The position numbers were made by a program, and so were the translations under genes. Shown here in pieces: positions 50,716 through 61,941 of a stretch of 64,000 bases of DNA. Position 1 is the stretch's first letter; each line of letters starts with the position of its first letter. Origin of the DNA: Diprion similis (lineage: Eukaryota > Arthropoda > Insecta > Hymenoptera > Diprionidae); NCBI RefSeq assembly GCF_021155765.1, contig NC_060116.1, positions 11,718,001 to 11,782,000 of the forward strand. The letters run 5' to 3'. The notes below the pieces were generated by a model. That model had not been told where the DNA came from, made no database searches, and saw only the letters and a program-made list of their open reading frames with translations.

Positions 50716-51246
50716 GCCTTTACCCCTACCGACTCCTATCTGACCGCACACCTTGCCGCAGCGGTAACCGCACATTTCAGCATGCTAGTATTGATACACA
50801 ACATCCAACATGGAGGCTGGGCAGAGGGGATGGGAGCGGCTTCACGATGGTTATAGGATCATAATTTGATGTGTAATACCTGCACCATGATACTCGACGG
50901 TCCGTTCTCCACAGCGTAAAACGCCGATGGTTTCGAGAGTAAGTATCGTGAGATTGTACATGAAGATGTATGTGTATCCTACGAACGGCAGGTGATGGTT
51001 AAGCGTTTGCAAACACGAAGCCATTCACTTTGCCCCTGAGTCCTGACCCACGGGTTAATAGACACGCCTGTGCATCTCGTCTCTCGAGATAAGATGCAGA
51101 GTGCAAGGACACTTTCCTCATTCCAAGGCCATCCAACCGTATAAGCTATAACTACAAATCCTTTCACTGATCTCGATTGTCGTGCATAATGCATAGAACT
51201 GCAGTGTCGTATCATTTGTCTGATTATTATTATTAATATCATTATC

Positions 51247-51273
51247 GTTATTATTATTATTATTATTATTATT
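51247..51273. repeat. ATT microsatellite
   Basis: About nine uninterrupted TTA units. Confidence 0.85.
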
Positions 51274-53372
51274 TAACGTTTTCTGTCGGTCGTTAATTTT
51301 AGGCTCGAAGTTAAATATCGCGTGTCAAGTCTTCTTCATTTACCTCGCGTTCAGGCGATCACGATCGCACTTAATACAAGTGCCTAATTTTTGACAGGTA
51401 AAAATTTCATCCGAAAGTATGTAAAGCATATTTCTATAGCGCGGCTATGAGACTAGGTTCTAAAATGAATCAACCTCTTTGAATAAGCGCAAGGCGAAAT
51501 TACTTGTTAAATAATGTTAAGGTGTGCACTTGAGCTCGATGCACACGATGGGAAGAAATTGATTTCTTTTTTAACGTAAATGTAATCGATCAATTAACTA
51601 CGCGGCAGGATTTTTTGATCTGCGGAAGATAACGTTGAAGCTGTCCTACGATATACGGGCAGGACTATTATTGGCGGATAGAAACTTTCAGATGGTAAGT
51701 AACCGGGTGATGCACATTGCTTATTTCATAATGAGAGTAAGTAATCAACCGCGTCGCGTGCGGCGTCAACTTGATTGAAACACCGACGCGAAAATCGCAG
51801 GAAGGATTCGTGCGGCGAACAGATGACATTTCGGCGCCAACTTATCTTTCGGAATATTAATTAGACACACGTGCTAGTAGTAAACTGGTTGATCATAATG
51901 ACCGCGAATTTCGTTAAATCGCATCAACGCGTTTCGAAAACGTTCAAAGAAATTTTAGAATTTTATCAAACGGGCTATAATTCGGGTGAAATAAAAAAGA
52001 AACGATTCATTAGTTGGGTAAATTTTCTAAAAAGCAATACTTTTTTGGTCATTTGTCGCAGTAAAAAATAAAACCAAAACTACACAAAAAGTAGCTCAGA
52101 TCATTTTAAAACGGTGAAAAAACGGATACGTGCATTCGATTGCTGCATTTTGCGTCGAATTATTTCGTGTAGAAGATAATACTTTATCATCTCATTACAA
52201 TATTTTCTTCTACTTTTTCATAATTTTTTTGTTCATAATCTTAGACTTATTGTTAGTTGCAATTTTGGGGCAATTATGGTAGCAATAATTTGTTAAGCAC
52301 TGAACGAGCAACTATCTTGTAATAAAATTACCAGAAAAGTATTGATTTTCGTCTGGACAACCTCCTCAGTTAATCAGTTATCATTCACGAATAAAAATCG
52401 CCGGGCGTGAAATTGCATCTCTTCAAAAGATGACACAGAACTTTATTCATTCTATTGTTTCGCACTCACGCGAATAATGCAGTCTCTTATTCGGTCAGCT
52501 CGGCGTACGCGTATCAAAAGCACGAAACGATATCTCACCAACGAAGTTTGAGTATATGTCAACTTTTGTTGGAATGACCTACATCCATAATATAATATGC
52601 ATAATGCGGATTCAAACAGCACCTCGTTATTGGTCGGTATAATAAATTAAATCTTGGACGGTCCATTTACGATGGTTGCCATTTTCATGAAACGAGGTAT
52701 TTAGGTATATGCGTTATTACGACATTTCACGCGCAAATAAAATCTAGTCGATCCGAAATTCCGCATAATTTATCCATCAACGACACGGACTGACAATTTT
52801 TCTAAATCTTAATTGACTTCAATTTGCTTCACGATTTATAACTGCCGCTTGATCCGCTTGTGTAACGATCTGCAGGCATCTATAATTGTCATTTCTCTTC
52901 TTGAATTGCTACTTGAAGTTATATTTTTTGTCAAATTTATCTTTCAACCTGCGGTGTCTTTATTTCTACGCTCGTCGTAGCTGCAATTACGAGTAAAAGC
53001 TAATTGCATCGAAAGTATAACAACGACGACGATCTTACACGTAACGTAATCGTACAGGTGGTTATCTGTATCAAATCTCATTTCCTTTTCGTCGATGAGA
53101 AATTCTCTTCTTCCCTACGTCGATTAATTGGAAATCCAGCTGAATGCAGCGAGAACAGAAATTCACAGCGTCAAAACGAAGGGAACCCGAGAGGATATAG
53201 TGTAGGAAAGAAAAAGGAATTTACAAGCGGAATTGCAGCTATAGTTAAGGGAAAAGGGGAGAGAAAATGAGTCGTGCGAATTAATAACTGAGACAAGAGT
53301 AAAAGGACCTCTTTCTCGGTCGTCCTCTCTCTTTGTTGGGATTTAAATGAGACTCTCTCGAGTCTCTTCGAC

Positions 53373-53393
53373 GTGTGTGTGTGTGTGTGTGTG
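53373..53393. repeat. GT microsatellite
   Basis: About ten uninterrupted GT units. Confidence 0.85.
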
Positions 53394-56129
53394 AGGTACA
53401 GAGAGATGACCGGCGCTGAATCGGTGCTCGAGTTAAGTTCCTTTTCTTCTTTCTTTCTTTCGCCAAGTTGGACGTCGGTTGCTGCCTTCGCCGCTTCCTG
53501 AAGGCGGTCACTTTCTAGCAGCCTCGGGGGTTGCGGACCTCCTACAGAGCCAAGCTCGGATTATACAGATCGCACCGTATCTTCGGAAGATTATTGCTCA
53601 AGCCGTAACGAGTTGCACTTGCGAAGCACTAAATATACTCGGCAGCAGATCCACATTCTATGCGCTACTGCGAAACTTTCACGCATCAGGAACAAGCATA
53701 ATTGTTGATCATAATTCGGATAATTATAACGCGGCCGGTACGTTTCATCAAGACGCCTTAGAAGCTGACCCCTCATAGATATATTTATATATATATATAT
53801 ATATTATAATTGCGAGCAATTTCCGTTACTCCCAGGAAAGAAACTCGCTTCATTTAACTTTATATATCAGCCGCACATCTTGCCGTGGATTACATAAAAT
53901 AATTCACACCCTAGAACGAGTTCAAACTTTCAGCGGACATCGCGTTGCCTGATGATGTATAAAATCTAGACGAAATCTACGATGTCGCTTTCTAGGATGA
54001 TATTGCTGTTCTCCTTTTGCAATTTAACCATAAATCCGGTCCAAATGATCATCGCCTCTGACTCTTGGAGGACCCGGGAATGACTGATCGTTGATTCGCC
54101 GTGCATTAATCGGCCCTTTTAAAATATTACGGTGGCTAATGGTCCGGCTCGAGATGAATCGGTGAGCAGAATCAAGACACGCGCTGTTACGTGTCTCGTC
54201 TGACGTCAATTTATGCGCCCGCTGTTTGCTCCACCTTGCATCGCACGGTTGCAAAATACACTCACGGTTAGTAATGTGTCGAAATAACGAAGAGGACGGA
54301 TGATTTCTCCGATCTGGTGTATGGATATATGCAACTTCACATTAACGTTATCGACAAATTAATTTCGACCGAATTACAGACCCGCGATCTATGACTATAA
54401 TATTGCGTTGTACCTGCTTCAATGCTTCGGACCGAGGATCGAACGTCAGGTTTCACCCCTTTTCCCCATTTCGTGATCCAGTCGGTTTCGCTTTCTAGAA
54501 AGAGGGATAGTGTGACGGATTTGGACTGGCCGTGAGTACGGGTGTCGTCGTATTCAAGTGAGTGATTACAGGTTCATCGCCACGCAGCCTTCTTCTCGAC
54601 TTCTTGTATACACGCCATTGAACGCTTCGTTGAGAGCGTTAATAATATTCAACGGCCATACTCGAGGTGAACGGATGTCGGCTGAACGGACGAGGGTCTT
54701 CCTTTTACTATTCCTTTATCCTCTTCCTCCTTATCCTTCTCAACTATAAAGAAAGTTTGACAGCCGGTGTAAACAAACAATATTCACCAACGTCTGTATA
54801 TGACCGTAACTTCTTTGGAAGGAAGCTGATTGAACCTGTTCAACGAAGAATGCGCGTTCAATGGGAGCAGAGATAAAAAAAATTCACGGTGAACACTGGC
54901 AGCTAATATTGTGAGAGAAATTGACTGGTTTCTTTTATTTCAAAGACGTGCGTAGGCACCGAGTTGACAGCATTTGGATCATCTTAGAGCTGTGCGGAAC
55001 AAAGTGGGGGGGGGGGGATTTGAACGAACAGATGGAATTTGGCATGATGAAATAGAGAAATTGAAGAGCTGTTTCTGGGCCGTTTCGCGTCTACGCATCG
55101 CCCAGATCACACGTAGTTTACTGCACAAATTCTGTGAAAGTAAGAGGTTGGCCCTACCGGCATTATTTTAACCGACAGCGGCTGACCACATGTTCCTTAT
55201 TAAAATGAAAAATAAAAAGTGATATATCGGATCTCATCCTCTCACCTGCCGCTGCAGCCTGAAACGTAACTGTATTCAGAACAGAACAGCCAGATATTCT
55301 GATTCGCTTCGTTCCTTTGTCTGTTTTTATTGTTAATTTTCTCTTTTCTTCTTTTTCTACATCAATATTTTTCTTTTTTCTTTCTTCATTCTCTTTTTGC
55401 TTTTTTGTCTTCTTTGAGAGGCGTGAAAGTCTTTTGAACCATCATCGTCGGGATTCAGAATGAAATTAAATACGATGCTAACTCTAATTAGCTGGCTTAC
55501 TATAGCCTTGATTGTACGTCTTCTTATATTTTCAGTCTCTTTCTTCGATCTCTTGTGGGAATAAGAGTTATGAAACGGTTAGCAGAACGATGCCAGCCGT
55601 TCTAATTTATATACTTATAATTTATGCACGATTCGATAGTCATCGGTTGTCGGGTGGTGTGAATGAAAGAAGTACTTTATTATCATTCTTATGCATTATT
55701 ATTATCATCATTATTATTAATAACTAACTAAAAATAAGTACAAAGGACATAAATAATAATATTATTTTGATTCGTCTTTTTTTTTTTTTTAACATTACAT
55801 AATTTCCTTTCGAAATTTTATGTGCGTCTTTCGTGTTACGTATAACACGCGATGTGCGTATAAATATATATATTTATATATGCATGAACACAGAAGTATG
55901 TATATTCGTTAACTTGGCCATAACACAACCATGGATATCAATAATCATCTCTTTCTGCTGTATTAAATTTCATCGCAAAAGCTGTGCTCAGGTTCGAAGT
56001 TTGAAGATCAACTTCCATTATGAGAATTAATCGATCAGTCTTGCTTTCCAAATAATTATATCGCACGACAGTGACTCTCCACAGCATTAATTACCACCTT
56101 TTTCTCATGATCCCACCGTAAACACACAT

Positions 56130-58299
56130 CTAACCTTGATTTCCTTGTTTCGTTCCGAAATTAACGTCTTCCAAATTAGTCTTGGCTTGTTGCTGAGGCT
56201 CCCGACTTAACGGGCCCCCGTTCATCAGGTGGTAAGTGTAGGCCTGAGGCCGCGCAGCAAAGCCTCCACCGTTCTGGGCCCTAAACGAAACCCCGTCTTT
56301 GATCCGGTAGGAAATTCCATGAGTCGATGGTGTCTGGTTATAGGATTGAACGAACGACTCGCCTGTAATTTCTGGTTGAGCCGGCGAAATGTAGGCGCTC
56401 TGAGACCTCTCGAAGGTTACTTGAGTCGCCGGCATCTGCGCTACGTTGGTATACGGGTGGCTATGGAACTTGGCCGGGGTCTTCGTCAGGGTGTCGGTAC
56501 CATGATGGAAATTTTCCAGGTCCTTGTCCGACTGTACGGAACTCTTGTCGTCAGTATCCTGCGTCTCGCCGTAAGCCCGTAAGGCCTCAGCCAATTTGCG
56601 TGAGTTCTGGTCATCCTGAGCGAGGAATTGGCCGTTCGAATCCTTGGAAGGCAGGTCCTGATCCTCGGATCTATACGCCTGCATCTTCGCCGTCTTTCCT
56701 GGCTGCGCGTTTGAGTAGAATAACTGACCCTCGCGTATCTTCGACGAGGGGACTTGATCCTGGGTGTAAACCTGAAGGTTATCCTGAGGGTTATCCGGCT
56801 TCGACATCTTCCCCTGCTGACTGAAGGATGCGTGGGACGGAGTCACGAAGTGCTGCGAAAACGCGGGGCCCAGAGATTTTGCCAGACTTTGAACCGCCGC
56901 GACTTGCTCCATCAGCTGGGCACGCGCGTAGCCCACCGGAAGTGGGTAGTTGGGACCAACGGGCCGGCCACCGACGCTGATCACCTTGTAAGTCGGCTGC
57001 AGCAACGGATGGTAATTGCCGGTTAATTGGTCGGCGGGAATCTTGTTGTAGGAGGAATCCAACTGGGGCGCGAGGTCCTTGTGGCTTTGCGATATCAAGT
57101 TGTCGCCGTCGACGAACCGGCCGCTCTCCTTCATCCTGGGCTTGGTAGCCTTCGGTTTTTCAGGTTTTTCGCTCGGATAATAATCCCCGCTAAATTCGCT
57201 CCTGATGGGAGGTCCTGGTGGTCCCACATTATCATGGCCTGGAAATGAGTAGGGAAAACCCTGGTTGTAGTACTCGGGGTAGAAGTACGACGGCTGAGGG
57301 TAGTACTCGGGGTACGGGCCGGAAGTCGGTGGACCGGAAGTGTAGGGGCTCGGATAACCGGCGAAGAGGCTGTTTCCGAAGTGGTGGGGAAACTGAGACG
57401 TCGGGGGACCTCGGGGATGCGAATTAAAGCCGGGAAAGTAGGAGTCTTTCGGACTTCCGGCGGCGAAGCTTCCGGTGAACGAGTCCCTGGACTCGGGACG
57501 AGGCGAGTAGAGTTCGGGCTTGAAGAAGGTTGCGAGATCTCGGTCGGAGCCTCTTTTCGTCAGTTTCGGATTGTACGGGTAGATCGGATGGATCGGCAGA
57601 AAAGGCTCGTCGTTTGGATTCACGTGCTTCCGGTACCTCTGCTGGGCGAAAATTCCGGGGGATATGAGAAGCAGGATCTGAAATCAGTTTGCGATTATTT
57701 CGACACGCTGTGTTTTCGCTTTCGCGATTACTTTTTTTTCGACAAATTTTGAATAATCGTAGAGAAATTGACTTGGCACTTGTTTCTCAATTTGTCAGTG
57801 TAATATCACGTAGTGAACAATTTCTTTATTTTTCATTAAGTTTGGTACAACGTATGGCTTTAGAAATATTCCTTTCACTCTGTCGGTTTTGTTGTAAACG
57901 CCTCGTTGTGCGGAGTTTATTTGCTCGCGAGGCTGACTAGCATACAATCATCATGTTACACATTATTTATCTAGTTTCTTGTTTTTTATTTATTTATTTT
58001 TTTTTTTTCAGAAACCTGCAAGTCGGTGAAAATTATATGTACCGCTGTTGATCATTTTCGACACCCGATCTGTTAAACTGGCCCGTGCGATTAAACGCTT
58101 TCAATTTATTGCTAAGTCCGGCTGGCTGATGACTGTTATTAATTTTTAGTCCTAAGATATAAATCTTTGTTAATTTAAGACGGGTTCTTAATGCACGAAA
58201 TTGATTTTCCAAGTTTTTTTCACCGATAGATTGACCCGCGAATGAATAAAAGTTACAAAGCTCTTGCTTGCCGCATAAAATACTGACCAAAATCTCCAT
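56130..58299 (-). CDS. Pro/Tyr/Gln-rich secreted protein
   Basis: Exon 1 is 58288-58299 (MEIL, donor GTCAGT). Exon 2 is 56130-57677 (acceptor TTTCAG, phase 0). The product is 519 residues. The signal peptide is MEILILLLISPGIFAQ. A short Pro-rich segment leads to LTKRG (KR at 45-46). The first 180 residues of the mature part are rich in Pro, Tyr, Gly, Ser and Phe (YPSPYTSGPPTSGPYPEYY). A less repetitive block follows (LLQPTYKVISVGGRP, YARAQLMEQVAAVQSLAKS). The C-terminal half is polar, Gln/Ser/Asp-rich. There is no Cys. Family not recognised. The donor is slightly off consensus, but the resulting signal peptide is excellent. Confidence 0.8.
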
Positions 58300-58460
58300 T
58301 TTTGACAGTCCAACGAGGCGAAGGTTGTATCAGAGAAACTCTAGTGTGGACTAATCGAGAGTTGCAGTTGCTGTTTAACCATCGAGAAAAATGTTGATGC
58401 ACGATGTGCGATCAATGATACTTGAAGCGTTAGTGATGCGTCCCTAGAGCGTAAATATCT

Positions 58461-58468
58461 CTTTTATA
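58461..58468 (-). promoter_or_regulatory. TATA box of the Pro/Tyr/Gln-rich gene
   Basis: The minus strand reads TATAAAAG about 165 bases before the ATG at 58299. Confidence 0.5.
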
Positions 58469-61400
58469 CTAGTAAATTGGAAAAAACTTCTCGAACTAGT
58501 TTAACTTTTCTCCTTACTTATGCGCGAGTCAATAACGCCTTGTTTATCACCCCGTTTGGCCAGCTTCGACTGCAGTGAAAATAGACTTGTTTTGAAGCGA
58601 GTGCAGCATCTCGAGAAATGGAATTGGATAAATAGGTCGATGCGCTTGTATCGGCGGCGGTTTGGCTGCATTTCTGAAGCGATAGTGAGACGCACGCCTC
58701 GGATCGATAGATCGAGCAAAGTCACGGGCACTCGATCGCAATGAATTCCACCCCGCGTAGATCCGCAGGTGTAAATCGAATCGGGTGATCCTTGCTTAAA
58801 TTGCCTTAACGACCTTGAGGATCCACCAGCCGGAACGGAGCGAGTAATTTAAGAGCACGAACGCTGCTCGATCTTTTTCTCTCTCTCTCTCTCTGTTTCT
58901 CTCGATTCCACCTGTGCGGTCCTTATATGCGCGTCATTAAGACTCCGGGGCGAATATTTCGGAGACTAATCATCTTCGAGAGAGTGAATAAAAAGATTAA
59001 ATTGGCGAAATTTTATGAAAAAAAAAAAAGAACAAAGTAGAATTTCACTTCGATACGTCAGGATATACAACGATCCTTGAATCAATAGGCATTGTTGGTG
59101 AATCGATAGAACTTTTCGTTTTTTTTTCATTCATTCTCTTCGTATTTCGTTTTCATTCGCATTGTTCTTCGAGTTTTTTTTTTTGTTTTTTGTATTTTTT
59201 TTTTTTTTGGGTGTGGTCTTATTATTATACAGGTGCGATTTGAACCGTCGATATATGAATCATAATCGGTGAAAGTGAAATGGTGTATATCGTTCAACGG
59301 AATCTGTTGCAGGCTGAAGGATATTTGCAGCACCGTATACTTGCGAACACAATAGGCACCTCGAGTCTCTGATGGTCCTGTCACTGAGAGGCAATCTGTC
59401 GATCCACTGTTTTTATAATTTCTTTTTTATTTTTAACCACTGTCGTTTCTCGAGCTCGTCGTTTGTAATCTTACTTACGCGTCGGTATAACCATATCGCA
59501 TATCCGGCGAGATCGAGACGTGAGAAATTTCGCTCTATGTAGCGGTTATTATAATCGAATGGTAATGAATGCAGAAATTTGATTCGACGATCTGGCAACG
59601 ATATGATAATTATTGTGACAATCAAGCCTTCGGCGCTTTGTTCTCTTTTCTTTATACCACGTGGTAGTTTAATCACATGTAATAACGACTAATCAATAAT
59701 TCTACGACAAATTATATGCAGGTGGTGCAGCTGCATCGATCCGATGAATGTTGATTTTATCGCTGAATTTGGCCATCGGTAGAAATTCGCAGCTATGATC
59801 GCGACTATCGAATCACGATTTGAACGTCGCTGGCAATTTTGGCGAATGAGGTTACTCGGCTCTACTCGCCAAATTATAATTAAATTATTCATACGCCCAT
59901 TTGACTCGTATAGCTATGACTCTTCGTATTATAATTAATATATCCCAATTATAATATTACTTGCATATTTATTCACCGTTTAATTAATGCCTAATGGGCG
60001 ACTCTGCACGTGTTTGATAAACTATACCCTGATATATATATATACGCTCACATCCTCTCTCTTTCTCTCGGTTTTAATACTGCCCATAGATTTTTCAATG
60101 AGAAACGAGAACTTCAGGTGCAACAATATACATAACATCACGCCGTTCGATAAATTGATTTATCCGTTCCTCTTTCCTCGGCGAAATTCAAATTAATTTC
60201 GATAGTTTCTATAATCAATCTTTCAACCATGAGAACCAATCGGCGTCTCGATATTGTTGAAAAAATATACGAGGGAATGGGAAATGCCGTAGATCAGCCC
60301 TTGTAATGACTCCGCAGAAATTAGTGCGTGGTTGACTTTTTACAGCAGTAGGCGCCGCGCCTGTTATTACGGCTAATCGTCGGTCAGCTGCAAACAAATT
60401 TATGCCACATCATAAAACTGACTTTCTCATCTATAACTCGAGATGCTCCGGCGTTTGAACCACCACGCCGATGTCTAAACGTGGGCACTTAAATCCGTAT
60501 AGAAGAGGGTCGCGAGGTGTTCGCTCGAGTTGATTTATCCGCAACGCGATGCGGAATATCGTAGATTTTCTGGAAACTTCGATTCCGAAAGAACACCTAG
60601 AGACTAAACACCGACTCCACTGAAATTCGAATCCGTTCGAACAGTCGCCAGGAAGCGAGATGGGCGTCGGGTCCAGAGCGTCGTCTCCATCGTCGCCATC
60701 TCTCTTGCACCCGTGACATTCTTCCACCGCGCGAACTTTCCCAAATAAAATATAAAGATTTAGAAAGGAGATTACCGTCCGCGTGCCCTGCCCGTCTGCG
60801 GTGGAAGAATGCGTTCTTCGTCAGCCTTAAACCGAGCGAAGTAAAAGTGAACTCAATTTTGTCGAGGATATCCTTTATTTCTATACCTACAGCTATCTAT
60901 ATATCCTCGTGGTGTAGTTATAAGACAGGGTCTTCGGGTGTGTTATTACTTTCACATCTCGCTCGCGAATGCGGGTCGGAAATTCTTTTCGTTCTGTAGG
61001 ACGTTATAATCGTTCAGTGATTCGTACCACGAGTTATAGTCCGAGAGACCTTGTATACATATACGCTTCATACTTATTTACCTTTGATCAATTATACCTG
61101 CTCGCGTGGAAAACTGAAAGTCTTATACGACTGACGGCCACCTGCAACAGTAGCTTCCTTCTTTTTATCATTCGGACGTTCGTAAAAACCGTTTGCCGCT
61201 CGACTTTCCTCTGATTTTTCTACTATATGCTCCTTATTATGTGGCTGTACAATTTCATTTTTAAATCTGTTGAAAAACCGTCTAATTGTAGCGTGAAAAC
61301 TTCGGATCACGACGGAAAGTTTCACAGTTGGTGTTCAGTTTTACTGATTTCTTTTTTTTTTTTTTTTCTTTATTCGGGGGAATTTACTGAACGGTAGTCG

Positions 61401-61941
61401 TGTGCATGCTGGAATATCTGTATGATAAACTCTGTGTTTTTTTTCACAATTTATTATCTTGCACTTGCTGAGTAATTGGCTTTACACTTATTGTAACGGT
61501 AAAGGCAAGACAGTAAAGTAAAGAACAAAGCATATTGTTTCATGATATTTTTCCTTTTATTACAAAACAATGCGGTATAAAATAAACTTAGGAAGAGATG
61601 AAAAATAATACGAAATAACTATACAACAGAGATCATTCGCTCGTATTACACAGATCTGTAATATCGAACGATGATCAAACAACATATCATAAATAGTCAA
61701 CAAGGATATCTTAAAGTAAACTGTTACATATTATAAATACGTGAACCGTTTGTTCACTCTGTATTATTATACTCGTCTCAATTGTTTCAGGTATTCGTGC
61801 TCTGTCGGCGTCCAGTCAATATTACAATGTCAAACGTTTGTCAATGAGAATGTGGAACTCGAAATGCCTCTCACTACTCACTCTGGGATTGAATGTGAAA
61901 AAAATTCCGATAATCAAGCCTCTTTGCGATACTTCACTCTT
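58469..61941. other. Intergenic, 3.5 kb
   Basis: No supported gene. A CT microsatellite lies at about 58878-58894 and T-rich runs at 59110-59215 and 61350-61368. A 14-base perfect inverted repeat (CATTCTTCCACCGC) occurs at about 60719-60732 and 60800-60813. A minus-strand open stretch at 60431-60727 overlaps one arm and has no clear start or splice context. A minus-strand AATAAA at 61556-61561 probably serves the gene ending at 61942. Confidence 0.4.
61556..61561 (-). terminator. Poly(A) signal AATAAA of the Ser/Gly/Tyr-rich gene
   Basis: AATAAA on the minus strand, about 380 bases past the stop at 61942. Confidence 0.4.

Larger units (their letters stand above)
50716..56129. other. Long intergenic region, 5.4 kb
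   Basis: I see no supported gene. It contains simple repeats (ATT at 51247-51273, GT at 53373-53393, AT near 53783-53806, 12 G at 55006-55017). The short open stretches at 53479 (plus), 53591 (minus) and 54024 (minus) have no start context or splice support. The right end is probably the 3' UTR of the gene at 56130. Confidence 0.4.

Noticed and set aside
50509-50856. 115-codon plus-strand open stretch
   Set aside because: It overlaps the possible second minus-strand promoter of the seven-exon gene and has no supporting context.
53479-53778. 99-codon plus-strand open stretch in the large intergenic region
   Set aside because: Chance length, and no poly(A) signal or upstream promoter could be tied to it.
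60431-60727. Minus-strand open stretch with Cys pairs (ECHGCK)
   Set aside because: No start context or clean splice sites. One end coincides with the short inverted repeat, so the apparent coding signal is doubtful.
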